Source of the DNA: Euonymus europaeus
Lineage: Eukaryota; Streptophyta; Magnoliopsida; Celastrales; Celastraceae
NCBI GenBank assembly: GCA_963580455.1
Contig: OY756964.1
Location: forward strand, 4,216,001-4,280,000
Reading direction: 5' to 3'
DNA: 64,000 nucleotides
Shown one piece after another: positions 46,029-58,229 of the stretch (its first letter is position 1; the number at the start of each line of letters is the position of its first letter). The notes under the pieces were generated by a model. The model had not been told where the DNA came from, made no database searches, and saw nothing but the letters and a program-made list of their open reading frames with translations. The translations under genes were made by a program, and so were the position numbers.

Positions 46029-46283
46029 GAAAAGTAGAAATTGACGAGTGAACCATAGGCCATAACCTTTTCTTTCTATTCAGCTAGTTGGCTGAGCGGG
46101 CCCATCCAAAGTCTACTACACGACACCGTCGAATATTCTCTCAGCCCCGGTGCCGAAGATTAGGCGAGAGTTCCAAGTAAAAAAACAGATAAGAGAATGG
46201 CAAGTACAGGGAGAAAAAGGAGAAACAATCTAAAATGGGAAGAATTTCCAAGAAAATCAATGCTCTGTTTTCTCCACCCATTA

Positions 46284-46660
46284 GAGCACTCACGATGGTA
46301 AAATTTTGAGGGGGAAATGAGTAATATATAGAAATGTCTATTTTTGTTGATGTGTCGTATTGAAAAATGTGTTTCAGTGATATAGTGATATAAATGATGA
46401 TGTGGTTTAACTTTTTGAAAAAAAATGCGAAATTTATTATGAATATTGATGTAATTTTGTTTGAGAATGGAAGAGTAGATGATTGGATAATGATTTTGTA
46501 TTTGGAGATGTGTTTTGATCATGTAGATGTATTGAAATATGTGTTATATTGATTTGATTGTATTGAAAATTATATTTTTATGATATAGAAATGAGATCCC
46601 TTTTTTGAATTTATTAGCCCGAACATAATTGTATAATGGGATGGGATGGTTGTCCTTGGA
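46284..46660. mobile_element. MITE of the ATATGTGTTTTGTTGATGTG family (copy 1)
   Basis: Starts tagagcactcacgatggt and contains several degenerate copies of a word like tattgaaatatgtgttntrttgat. The right end, read inward, has gttcgggctaataaatt, which resembles the left end of the copy at 55905. No coding capacity. Confidence 0.5.
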
Positions 46661-46882
46661 CAACTTTATTTCAATGTAGAATTTCCCTTTTATATACAGT
46701 CAATGTATGTCATGTGACAAGAAAAGGAAAACAACAAGCATGGCTGCCGTATGCCAGCCAACCTCTTTGAGGTGAGAGTTCGGTGTATCAGTCATGCAAC
46801 TGTCTTCTTCATTTTCTTTCTTATTCTTAAATGTATTGCAAAGCTTCATTTTCTAGAGTGTAGTTTGTGCCAAGAAGCTTGT

Positions 46883-49707
46883 TTAACTTCGAGGAAAGGG
46901 AATAACATCCCTGACATCAATGAGGCCGGTGATGAAGAGAACCATAAGGTCAAACCTGAAACTGAATCCGGCGTTCCTGACAGTCCCATGCCTGCCAAGA
47001 TCTAAATACCATTCGTACTGCTCTCGAGGCAAGCCTGACTCCTTAATCCTGCAATAAGGATCGATGTTAGCCTGGTTTTGATTCAAATTTTATAGTAAAA
47101 CATGAAAAGCTATGAGATAACGTAACAAAGAAAACGGACATTATAAAACGATAGATCGGAGGGCAACAAGGAGGGCATTACCTTCCCTCGATCACATTGA
47201 TACGTTCCTCATTCTGGCTACCAGTTACCAATGTTCCCACCTGTAAATATATGTCATGCGACATGTGAAGAAAGTAAATTAAGCTTGGATTGGAAGGTTG
47301 GAAACCTTGTCAGATTATAATTTGTTTAAAGAGGCAAGGCAATTCAACTCAAAAGGTGTTAGAGCTCACCTTTGGCACAATCATATCAAATGCCGCTACT
47401 GTTTTACCATCAGCATTGATGCGTAAATAAAATGGCTTTGTTCCTTTTGGATAATTGTAAATAAGTAAAGGCCTCCTATAGATCTCATCAGCCAAATAAC
47501 TGTCATTGAATAAATAGAAAGAAGCAATGACATTAAAAGGCATCATTTCCCGTCATTGTCAACAATGGCATATCCAGCGCAAAAACACCACAATGTCCAT
47601 ACCTTAGATGTTCTGGTGTCAGCACCACACCCCACTCGAGTTTTGTCTCAAATATCTTACCTGTAATCTGATTGGGAAAATTGAAAGAAAAAAAAAACAT
47701 GAAGGAATACATAAACTACAGGAGCTGAATACGCCTGCCACAATAATATCTTCAAGCAATATGTAGTGTAGTGTTGATTTACCTTTTTCAGAGCATCCAC
47801 TGCTTCATTGTAAGAGATTCTCTCAAACGAACTTGATATCATTGATTGGAGACGATCAATACTCATTTTGTCAATTCGTTTTGATACAAAATCCATATCT
47901 TCTGTACAATTTTCCAACACCCATTTGCAGATGAACTTGAGATAGTCTTCTGCGCAGTTTATGGCATCCTGGAAAGTCCACCAAGGATATTAGTGCATTC
48001 AAAAGGTTCCAGAAAATGGTAGTAACCTTACTATAAAAATTAATGTTGACGGTCATAAATGAAAAACCGAAGTCATACCTCCAATTCTGAAAATGCCATT
48101 TCAATCTCAACCATCCACATTTCGGCAGTTTGTTTTGTAGAAACTGTTCTATCTGCTCGAAATCTGGGTCCAAAAGAATAAACATTTCCAAGTGCACGGG
48201 CATAGCTCTCCAGATGAAGGCGGCCAGAAACAGTTAGGTAAGTCTGGGTAGAGAAGAAATCCTCAGAGAATTTTACGGTATCAGCCTTCAATGAAGTTTG
48301 CTGTTTTGACTTTTCTCTTGCTTCTAACTGTGATGCTAATTCATTTGTTTTCCTTAAATCCTGAACTGCAGTAATCAGTGCTTCCTTATTACTGTCACTT
48401 CTTTTTAGTTCTTCAACTAGACTATTTTTTCCCTTTATAGCAGCCTTAACAACTTCAAGACTGACACCTTCAGTATCCTTGGCATTTGGCTCTGCCAGTT
48501 TACCTGCTTTTCCATGAAGAGTTGTAACCTGAAATTTTTCGCTGAACCCATCACAATCGGTGCTTGTAAGAATAGGTACTTGCACATGAAGAAAATCATT
48601 GTTTTGGAAGAATGTATGACTTGCAGAAGTCAGAGCACTACGGATTCGCATAACAGATGCCACCTGCATGGTAAGAAGTAAGAACATCTCAACCGGGGGG
48701 GGGGACCGTCACAATTCCAGGCATCCAGTATTAAAAATAAGATGGGTGGGACAAAAAAAAAGAGATGACAGAACAGCAATGGGTGTAGAAACTACCGTGG
48801 TTGTCCGTGGTCGAAAATGGGAAAAATCTCTTAGGGACTCCAATGGTATCCGTTTCTTTGATAGCTGATACTTATCTTGATCAACTGTCCCTATATGAAT
48901 AACTTTCTCAGCTTTAAGTTCAATAGCATGTCTTCCCTGCACAGATGGCTGCCTAATTACCCCTTCCGCTAATATACAAGTTCCAGTTGGCATGATCTGG
49001 GTTGGGGAAGCCAAAGATGAGTCCACCACAACCTGACAAACATTACTACAGGTCAGCAAGATTGGTAACGAATTCCTACTTAAAAACCATTGAAACCATC
49101 TTAACATAACAACCAATGTTTCAATGGTGACAAGAAAAATAAAATTAAGAAACATATTATCGAACAGTTAAAGTGCAGTGCATTCACATACGCAAATATG
49201 AAAAGTTAAAATTTAGTGTAACTGCACCTGAAGACCAGCAACGCACGAGCCATCATTAACAACCAAGAAGAAAATTGGATGAGTTGGAGGTGGTTTAGCA
49301 GTCGCCGGCCTCACAGCCTCCAATTTCTCTCGGATTGGGTAATTAGCAGGACCACCTAAAAGTTTCATAATCGTCTGAAAAAAGGGAATCCGAGACTGAA
49401 GAATCTCCACACTTGTCACATCTTTGGATGAATCCAGACCAGATCTTTCATCATCTGGTGGTGGTAGCGGCGGAGGCGGAGGCGTAGGCGTAGGCTCTTT
49501 CTTCTCCTCTTTAGACGACTTCACCCAGCCTCCTATAACAACCCTGTGACCCACCAATCCAACACCGCCATCGATCCTCTGCAATATAGATTTCAGAACT
49601 ACCCTGTTCGAGTACTTGAACGGCGCCACCTGCATGGCGTTGAGAACAGGTTCTTGAGATTTCTTTCGGCGCTGTCGCGAAGTCAATTGGGGTTCTTTGG
49701 ATGCCAT
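46883..49707 (-). CDS. SYNC2: Asparaginyl-tRNA synthetase, cytosolic, WHEP-containing (NS2/SYNC2 type)
   Basis: Eight exons (49707-49228, 49032-48796, 48663-48079, 47968-47783, 47667-47603, 47499-47370, 47240-47182, 47048-46883) join to 635 aa. There is no organelle presequence. An OB-fold anticodon-binding region (about 30-240) contains a Pro-rich insert. The class II core begins at VMRIRSALTSASHTFF (motif 1 region) and ILTSTDCDGFSEKF. It is split by a WHEP-type helix-turn-helix at about 306-352 (EVVKAAIKGKNSLVEELK), a hallmark of the NS2 subgroup. Motif 2 is FGPRFRADRT...AEMWMVE, keeping its Arg. Motif 3 is odd: GFSFRFDLMVLF where catalytic enzymes have G-x-G-x-E-R, so the conserved Arg is Leu (about residue 615) and the Glu is Asp. 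It may be weakly active or have another role; the tail RDVIPFPRS is normal. Confidence 0.9.
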
Positions 49708-51314
49708 CTATGAATGGGAAGGGATATAGAGAAGATTAATTGAAACAATAAATCAATGAGAAGTTGCAGAGAGGTTGAAATGTGAAGAAGTGGCATGGTG
49801 TCGTTATGATATATATACCCAACAACTACAAGAGTTAGTTTGAAGGAGAAGTGATTCCTGGAGAATGGAGAAGGTCGTGGTGAACGAAAGGGATTGTTTC
49901 AAAGATTTGAAGTAGTCGATGATTGTTTCAGAGAGAGAGAGAGAGAGGGCAAGGTTTGGTATTCTTGAAGGTTGGGTTTTCGCGGGAGTTCAAGACCAAA
50001 ATCAACGTTTAGACATAGAGAGAAGACTTTAGACTCTCCGATCGCTACCTGTAAGCTGTAACGGCAACGAAACAAGAAAACAACGTTGACTTCCGTTCAT
50101 GAGTTTAGACTTTACACTGTTTAGTTAAGTAACTTCCAGTCCAGCCCAACATTTGGTGTTTTGGGCCTAAAATAACTTTTTTGATGAAAATTATGGAATA
50201 AAGCCCGCACAATGACGTCCTCAACGTGGGCCTGCTTAAGTTCCCAGCCCAAGAAAATGGTAATTCAAATTCAAACGACTGGGGTGAAATGTTGGAGTAG
50301 TCTATTCAAAGTTTCAAACTCAAAGACGAGAAAAAAATGGAAATTGATTCCTGTTATGCGAAGACCCATGTTGACTTGAATTTGTACTGCCTTGGGATAT
50401 GTTTCTTCTTCTAACTTGCAAGCTGAGACATAGAGAGAAGACAAGTCTTTTCTTGTGTGTTCATGTTTTTTCACCGCATAGAATTACTCGTTATGTATGA
50501 CCTGAATTAAATAATAATTCATGATTTTTGGTAAAATTTATCGTGTTATCATGTGAGAAAAATTTGTAATCACGAGTCTAATTGCCCGAATTTAGATTTA
50601 TTTTATCAATCCAGATGACAAATTTTTCTGATATCGTTCGCTCTCCAAAACAAAAGAAAAATGAGTAGTTGAAGACATTTTTTCAGCCAAAAATCCGCGT
50701 GTAAATATAGCCATCACGTTTATACTGACCAAATTAGGTAAACACCCAACTTGCATAGTTGCATGGCTTCCATGCACAATCCACATCCCATTAAATGATT
50801 AAAATATTAAATAACTATTCTCGACAGATCTAGGAGGTCTGGAAACCCTGGGGCCTGGAGGATACTTCTCTGCGGGTGATTGGATATGTAGATTCCTTGG
50901 TCATACAAATCATCAAAACCAAATTTCAAAACAACAACAACAAAAAAAAGCCCTAAAATGTGAAAAACCCTTTTAACCCTTGAAAATATCATGAGACAAT
51001 CTTATGAATTAGACATGTGGAGATGGGCATATGTGTAATTAGACAAGTCAATAGAGTTACTAAATTGGTTTGATATAGTGGTAGCAAGCAATATTCTGTC
51101 TGTTTTGGAGGGTGGGGGACCTTTATAATAGGTGTTAATTTGCTCGATGATTACTAGTCACTTTGCAGATATTGGGACAGGCTATCTCTTATGGTCATTA
51201 ATTGACCACCTCTCTTTCTCTTCTTATTAATTTTCTGTCTGGCTGTCTCTCTCCTTCAAATACAAATCTTATGAGATAGAGAGTTTGCTTCGATACAAAA
51301 CAAAGGGAAACAAA
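49708..51314. other. Region between the AsnRS and EPFL9 genes (divergent promoters)
   Basis: The two genes point away from each other. A GA-rich run at about 49930-49948 is near the AsnRS 5' end. A tataata at 51124-51130 could be a TATA box for EPFL9, implying a 5' UTR of about 155 bases. No other gene or element is recognised. Confidence 0.4.
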
Positions 51315-51802
51315 ATGGCTAACCATAGACCATGCAGCCTCATCTTCTTCATCCTTTTCACTTCAATTCTTGCAAGATATGCTGTACAAGGTCACAGCCA
51401 ACCTCCATCTTCTCTGCTTCTTTTTTATTGCTGGCTTGCTGCTTTAGTTTTACTGCATATTATACTTGTTTTAGTACTGCATATTATCTATGGGATTTCT
51501 CTCTCTAGCTATTATATGTGTTGTTCTTGAAGTTGGTGCAGTTACATTCTTATCCTTTGTGTGTTGCAGGTGCTAGGGTTGAAGCATTTGTACTTCCTAA
51601 GTATGGAAGTGGGTCTGCAGCAGGAAAAGAAGCATATTTGAAGAGGAATTCAAGGCGTTTGATGATTGGATCAACAGCTCCTACTTGCACTTACAATGAA
51701 TGTAGAGGGTGCAAATACAAGTGCAGAGCAGAACAAGTTCCAGTGGAAGGAAATGACCCAATCAATAGTCCGTATCACTACAAATGTGTTTGTCATAGGT
51801 AA
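51315..51802 (+). CDS. EPFL9: STOMAGEN / EPFL9 peptide precursor
   Basis: Two exons (51315-51390 and 51570-51802) join to 102 aa, the length of Arabidopsis STOMAGEN. Residues 1-26 are a signal peptide (SLIFFILFTSILARYAVQG). A variable propeptide ends in basic KRNSRRLM. The last 45 residues (58-102) are the mature peptide, starting IGSTAPTCTYNECRGC and ending HYKCVCHR, with six cysteines at 65, 70, 73, 77, 98 and 100. It differs from the Arabidopsis mature peptide at only a few positions (Lys for Arg, Pro for Ala). The secreted peptide is made in mesophyll and competes with EPF1/EPF2 for ERECTA-TMM receptors, raising stomatal density. A TTG-initiated frame upstream is not used. Confidence 0.96.
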
Positions 51803-52633
51803 ACTAATTATTAACAACCCAATTTTATATTTGTAAGTTAGTTCTATGGAGAGGCATGAATTTTGAGTCTATTGATTATATAATGTAATTATTTGTATTT
51901 TTTATCGAGAAAGAGAAGGAAAAAAAAACATATGTATTGTGTAGCTAGTTCATTTTGTTAGAAAAATTAGCTCAAACGCTCGCACAGCTTTATTTTTCTT
52001 GAGCCATTAATTCTCAGTCTCGAAAAACGCATTTATTGTGTGAGAGATACCAGACATTTATTTATATATATGTTACTCGGTTATATCTCAATTAGGTAAA
52101 AAAAAAAGTCACACTCCCAGTGGATATGTATTTATTCCTTGTCTAGGTTAGATTTAGATTTTAGAGGTATCTCTTCAGACAGTAAATTTTCATTTTGGTT
52201 ATGAAAGAATGAGGCACAGGTGAGTTTGGTAATTGTTCTATGACATACCACTTTCTAGGGTTTTTGAGGAATGGGGAGATAGAATGTTTGTGTAAAGAGA
52301 GACTAGTACAAAAGAGCAAGGAGATGCTCTGGTGCAACTGGGTACATCACATGGAAAGTGGTCCCATGAAAATTAAAACATAAGCAACCAATATATGTAT
52401 TATCACATGGGGCAAGGATGATTCAATGAATTCACTTGCACAAAATGGCAAAATGGAGTCTAATAAAGCCAGAATCTCATTAAAGGACATGGAGGTCCCA
52501 TTTTCCGTGCATGAAACAATTAATATTATATATAGACATGTCCAACATTTAATTTGAATGAAATTTAAACTATGTGGACTAGTCATCTCTACCTCCTTGG
52601 GCTTGGGTCATCACCTAGAACCAGTAATTCTCT
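51803..52633. other. 3' flank of EPFL9 and intergenic DNA
   Basis: The first part is probable 3' UTR. The rest is AT-rich with no recognised feature. Confidence 0.4.
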
Positions 52634-52923
52634 TAGAGCAAGTGCAATGGAACACTTGATAATGATACTAGAAATTTTGAAGTGTATAGAGACTAATTTG
52701 AAAAAATTGTATTGGAATATGTGTAGAAGGGTAGAAAAAAAGTGAAAAATGATAAAAAAGTATGAGAGAAATTGTGTTGATACTTGATATTTGGAATGTT
52801 TGTAAATGAAAAGTGAAAAAAAAATTGTATTGAAATACGTGTTTTGTTGATATAATTGTGTTGGGAGTCGTGTTTTGCTGTAATAGAAGTGGGACAACAC
52901 TGATAACCCAACTTTGCTTTGTA
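52634..52923. mobile_element. MITE of the ATATGTGTTTTGTTGATGTG family (copy 2)
   Basis: Starts tagagcaagtgcaatgga, as in the copy at 46284, and carries attgtattgaaatacgtgtt, then ttgttgatataattgtgttg. It abuts another MITE at 52924, so one element probably inserted into or next to the other. Confidence 0.5.
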
Positions 52924-53295
52924 GGAATGACAAAAATTCGGATCTAAGTTGGGTAATATGAGGTGTTTATGATATATTTTCATGTTAGGACTTAAATTGG
53001 TTTGAATTTTTTGACATATTTAATTGACCATATCTAGATTGTTTTAACTCCGGACAAGTAAATAGAATAATTATCCAATCCGAACTAGGGATTCGGACAA
53101 CTAAATCGATCAATATTTTTGTGTTTGGATCCTAACCAGATTTTAAATCGGATAAAATATTTGTGTTTGGATCAGAATTTTATATAGTTAACCTATTTCC
53201 GAAATTAATTTTATATGACTTATATCCAAGTTTAATTTTATTTAAATCAAACAAATCCATCATTCAAGTTGAATATAATTTTGCCATCGCTATCA
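52924..53295 (+). mobile_element. MITE of the GGGTGGCAAAATT-type family (copy 3, best preserved)
   Basis: The left end ggaatgacaaaaattcggat and the reverse complement of the right end gcgatggcaaaattatatt are matching inverted ends. Interior words (ttttgacatatttaattgac, ggacaagtaaatagaata) recur in the copies at 13917, 35452 and 63015. Non-coding, about 370 bp. Confidence 0.6.
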
Positions 53296-53694
53296 TCCTA
53301 TCAATATGACTGAGAATGAGCTAGGCTTATATCCACTTATAGGCCCATTGTTTCAGCCTTGGAAATGGCAAAGCAGCCCAATATGAAGCTTGAATCCAAT
53401 TTATAGGCCCACTCCATGTCAGTTAGATGGATTCTATGTAAATCAATAAATACAAAATTATAGGTAGGTCTATTTTATGAGACTTAATAAGGATAAAATT
53501 ACTCATTTAAACTTATTTACAACCAAATCTAGTTATTAGATTTAAAAAAAAAATTAATTTGACTTTTATTTTCTAGATTTATGACAAGGTTAAAGGCTTT
53601 AAGAAAAGTACATATTAAATGAAAAAAAATATTAATTTCTCTCTTTTAATTAATTATTTTACTGTATTAATCAATATGCTGAGTAAACGCGAAT
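53296..53694. other. Intergenic, nothing recognised
   Basis: AT-rich sequence with no gene or element that can be delimited. Confidence 0.35.
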
Positions 53695-53845
53695 CCGTTA
53701 GGGTTTAACGAATTCGTTCTCCTTAGGGTTTAACACTTATTGTTTACGTTACAACATGAAAATCCGATACACGAGCCCGTTAGGGTTTAGCAAATTCGTT
53801 CCTCTTGAGGTTTAACATTTATTGTTTAGGTTACAGTAGTGAAAA
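53695..53845. repeat. Two-copy direct repeat, 82-bp period, built on telomere-like words
   Basis: Copies at 53695-53764 and 53777-53845 share ccgttagggttta, aattcgttc, ttt-aacacttattgttta and acgttaca-like blocks. Each contains two TTAGGGTTTA or TTGAGGTTTA words, which resemble plant telomere repeats (TTTAGGG). Confidence 0.75.
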
Positions 53846-54913
53846 ACACAATTACATAGCATATATACTAATTAAATTATTTTAAAAAAATAATGTAATT
53901 AGAAAAATATATTAAAAATATAGATGATGAGTTTTGTTATAAAGTTTTACTTGTTGGGTTCGAATATGCAATTTTTTTAAAAAAATTACCCTATATTTCC
54001 AGAGGGAAAACGTTATAAAAAAATTATTTATGAAAAAATATATAAAAATTACAGTGGATTGAATTGACCTCCGAATAAATTTTGTCTGTGTACTTACACC
54101 TTAATAAATTCACAAAACTGGATCAGGCCGCGATTGTTCCTGGGTATCTTGAGAACTGTCCAAAATAAGTCCAATATGAAGCTGAAATTCTGGTGGACAA
54201 ACACTTGACAGCCTAACTTTTGATCAACTGGGTATGCTATACAAAATTTACAGCAGACCTTCTGCAAATTCAGTTTAATTTTTTATTTTTTAAAATCATG
54301 ATTATTTTTTAATCAGGCTTAGCAGTTTAACGTTATATTTTTACCTCGAACAAAAATTAAATTAAACATAAAAATATATAAAATTTTAAACCGTTTGAAT
54401 ATAAATTCGAAACATCAATTTTATAACTTTATTGATAACCTTAAAAAAACTAGGGAAATCCTAACAAATGATGAGTCACGATCTTTGTCCATTTACGAAA
54501 AACGAACCAGTGTAGGACTAAAGAGTCTGACGGGCTTGTGGTCAAGTCTCACTGATTTTGTGCTTTGTTTTGCTACTTTGTTCCGCAAACCATACACAAG
54601 AGATCTTTGATCTTTGACGATGCGCCCTTGTCGATTAAAGAAATCTCACTTTCGGCCTTCATTTGATAAGGTTTTTTATTTTGATTGCGACCTTAAAAAG
54701 AAGATCCATGTAAAGACAAGGAATTCACTGAAGGATCTCTAATTTTTGTGTAAAAATATATATTTTTCTAAGAATGTGAATCCTCATCTCTAATCATGAT
54801 TGCGTTTTAATTAACATTTGGAATGTAGCATTTTTAGTAGCATAAATAGTGATAGCATCCATGTTGGTTCAAATGTTGTGGATATTCGATTCAATTTTTA
54901 CTGATAGCATTTA
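53846..54913. other. Intergenic, nothing recognised
   Basis: AT-rich DNA. A GC-richer stretch at 54440-54720 has a short open frame without family resemblance and is not called. Confidence 0.35.
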
Positions 54914-55278
54914 TCCCCCGTTTGGATCAGAGTTTATAAGTTTATAAACTAGTTTATACGCTATCTAGCTTATAAACTCAATTTTATTGATTATCAATCA
55001 CATCAGTCACATACCAAAAAAAATCACTCAATTTTTCTTATTGCCCCTGTTCTCTCACGCATTTGTCATTTTATCTATCAAAATATATGTTAGATTTTGG
55101 GAAAAAAATTACATATTCGAACTCAACTCATAAAGCTCTTTCCAACAAGACTCGTATTCAATATCTTTTATTTCATTGTTAAACTAATTTACATACCCCT
55201 TATAGTAAATTGACAGTTTATCCGCTATTAAAATTTACACTCTACCAAACAGTTCAATACTCTGATTCAAACGGGGGT
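54914..55278. mobile_element. PIF/Harbinger-type MITE with TTA target duplication
   Basis: The left end cccccgtttggatcagagt and the reverse complement of the right end cccccgtttgaatcagagt match at 18 of 19. TTA flanks both ends (54911-54913 and 55279-55281), the typical 3-bp duplication. The interior near the left end is itself palindromic (gtttataaactagtttata). 365 bp, non-coding. Confidence 0.82.
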
Positions 55279-55904
55279 TATATGTTGTTTTAAAAGATGT
55301 AACAAATTACATGCAAGAGTATTAGTAGAGAATAATAAATTTTAATATAATGACATACTTATATGATAATTTTTTAAGTTACATCACATATAAAAAAAAA
55401 TTGTTACATTGTATTATAATTTGAAGATGGATCAAATAAATTTGAGCCCGATCTACTTTAGATTTTGTCCAAACACTTTTATTAAGTCTTAAATTGAGGA
55501 TCCATTGCACTTATAAATCATATTGTTGACTTACACTAAATAAATACGAGACTTATCACAAGTCTAATCAATAAATAACTTTAAATTTTAAACTTTAAAC
55601 TTAACAAATACTATTAATTTTATAATTTAGTTAGAAGACAACATCATAATAATTAGTATGAAAATGAGAATCTCTGTGCTAATTAATCTCAGGAGTTGAC
55701 TAGTCAAGATGCCTTATTTTATTCACTTTATATTCCCTTAGCAACTATAGCGATGCAAGTATCCTTCCAATGAAATTAATATTGAATTTCACTTTTATTA
55801 TAAAATAAATAAAATTATACTTCCAATCAAATCAGTAAAACATATATTTTAATATATTTTGTTATCCTCGTTCTTTTGTAACCAATAATATTGTTAGAGA
55901 AACA
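55279..55904. other. Intergenic, nothing recognised
   Basis: Very AT-rich DNA without gene or element that can be delimited. Confidence 0.35.
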
Positions 55905-56296
55905 CAATGGTTGCATTTTGCTAGACCAATAAATTGAGTGGAAATGTGCGTTTTTGTAAATGTGGTTATATTAAAATATATGTTTTGTTGATGTGGCTCT
56001 ATTGAGATATATGTTTTGGTGATGTGGATGGTGATGTACTTGACTTTTTGTAATAAAAGTGAGACTCAATCTTGATTTTGATTGATAGAGATGGTATGAA
56101 GTATAGGAAAGTGATTAGCTTGACTAAAATTGAGAGAAAAAAATGTTTTGGTATTTATGTTTTGTCGATTTGATTGTATCAAAAAATGTATTTTATTAAT
56201 GTGACTTATGTTGAAAAATGTGTATAATTTGAATTTTATATGATAGAAGTGGAACTCAAAACATGGATTTGTTGGGCCAACAAAAAGCAACCGTTA
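55905..56296. mobile_element. MITE of the ATATGTGTTTTGTTGATGTG family (copy 3, with inverted ends)
   Basis: The left end caatggttgcattttgctag and the reverse complement of the right end taacggttgctttttgttgg match at 23 of 30 over 30 bp. The interior repeats words like ttaaaatatatgttttgttg, then atgtggctctattgagatat, several times at about 30-bp intervals. No coding capacity. Confidence 0.65.
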
Positions 56297-58229
56297 TGGT
56301 TGCTGTTACCTTCATGTTGTCCCGAACAAAATGTATCAACTTCTATTACACTGTCCCCAAAATCTCTCTAAATATAATCATATTAGTAAAAACACAAATT
56401 TTTATATATTATGTTTTCTCAATTAGAGAATGCACCGCTTGAAAAATAAATTAAAAAAAAGGAGAAGAAAAAAACATAGGAACATAAAAACTTTTAAATC
56501 TTTTCAGGTACGTATAAAGATTTGACAGTTGAATTCCAATCCCCATTCACAATAGTGCGTTTTGCAGCATATTCCTATTTCCTACATACTGGGTATTGTT
56601 TTTTTCTTTCGTCAAAAGGATGGGAATAATTGGCCCTAAAATGTTAAGTATTACAATAAAAAATATTTTTAAAGTATTTTAATAGAGACACTATCAATGA
56701 ATTAAAATTTTAAATATTAAATTTATCTGTAAATTCAAATCTTGTGATGTATGCACAGTCAACCTGTCACATGAGATTACGAAGACTTTAAAATATTTTG
56801 TTTTAGAATCACTAACACGTCTCCAAAAGAGGTGAAGAAGACCAAAGACTTTTGTAATTCAAAGTTGAAACCCAACAAGTGTCAACAGAGGAATTCATCA
56901 ACAGTAAACAGTAATTTGTCCTCCACAGTAATGGAATTATTATGATCTGATTGGGATGGCATGGGGATGTGATGACATGGCAGACACAGTGGTCACGGCC
57001 CACGAGACTTCTGTGCGACTGGAAGGAAAGATTTGCGGACACGCCATGTCCCGCCTAAAGAAAAATATTTTACATATGAACCAATCAAGTAAGGACTGGG
57101 GAGGAAGAAGCTGAGAAATATGGGCCCTACCCCTAAGCCTTGATATTGCTGATCTCTATTCCCATTTTGCCAACAATAATGTATCGGTCATATTCGTAAA
57201 ATTAATATTTATAATCCTATGTGACAATTATCATATTTATTTAATCATTTTGATTTCAAATTCGATTTTAAAATTTTAAAATTATATTTTCAGTCGTATA
57301 TGAATATTATGGATATCAAAAATTAGGAATACATGTCATTTTTGTGCACCAACACTTCATAAAAGAAATTATAATCACAACACAAATAAATAATACAACA
57401 AACATAAGAATCTGCATATCCCAACCCAACCATATTATATAATGTTATGAAAATGACTAACATATGCTTTTTATCACACAACATTTCCAATTGTTTCTCC
57501 TCCTTTGTCCCTGTCGTTAATGATTCTAAGTCCTCGTCTGTCCATGTGAATTTGCTTAAAATACTTACCATTATGATAGTCTCATTTTCTAAAAAAAAAA
57601 AAGAAGGCATTTTTGGAGAGGAAGTGTTCAGATGGATAACGTTGTTTGTGAGGAAAACAACGATAATTTAAGTATATGAATTTATTGCTCATATTATCGA
57701 TACAATTGAAAAAGTGAGTCGTGAAAATTAAATTTCCTAAAAATAAAGAGTTAAAATTAAGTTTGTCAAAGTAACGTTTTCCCTTGATATAGGCCCAAAG
57801 AGCCAATGAGGCTTATACCTGGCCAAAGGGATTTTTTTCCACAAGGGTTGGAAACAAATTTTTCTGTGGCACTTCTTTATTTTAGGCTCTGCTTGACAAA
57901 TATAAGAATAGCGATTAACGGTTGTAACTAATTTTGGATTGTTTTAGAAACATTCCGATTTTGAGTATTTTAAAAACACTTCAATTCCGGACAAACTAAG
58001 ACTATATTAACATAAATAAAAAAATTAAAACCCCTAATCTTCAAAAATTCTATCATTTTCAATTTCACGAGCGCATAAGCCTATTAGCCTTGCGTCTCCA
58101 TAGTCCATATCTGTCCACGTAACATTTAATAAATATTCCCTTATTAAAGTACCCTTGACAGGAATTTTTTTTCTCTCATCTTGTTCTCAATTCTTGTCTG
58201 TGTTCTTTTACGGAGGGTACTGAGAAATC
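56297..58229. other. Intergenic DNA and promoter of the dCTP pyrophosphatase gene
   Basis: No gene recognised. A GC-richer stretch at 56930-57150 has no family resemblance. The last 150 bases are presumably the 5' UTR and promoter of the downstream gene. Confidence 0.35.

Noticed and set aside
52589..52983. Minus-strand frames of 96-114 codons
   Set aside because: They fall inside two MITEs and encode Phe/His/Ser-rich low-complexity strings.
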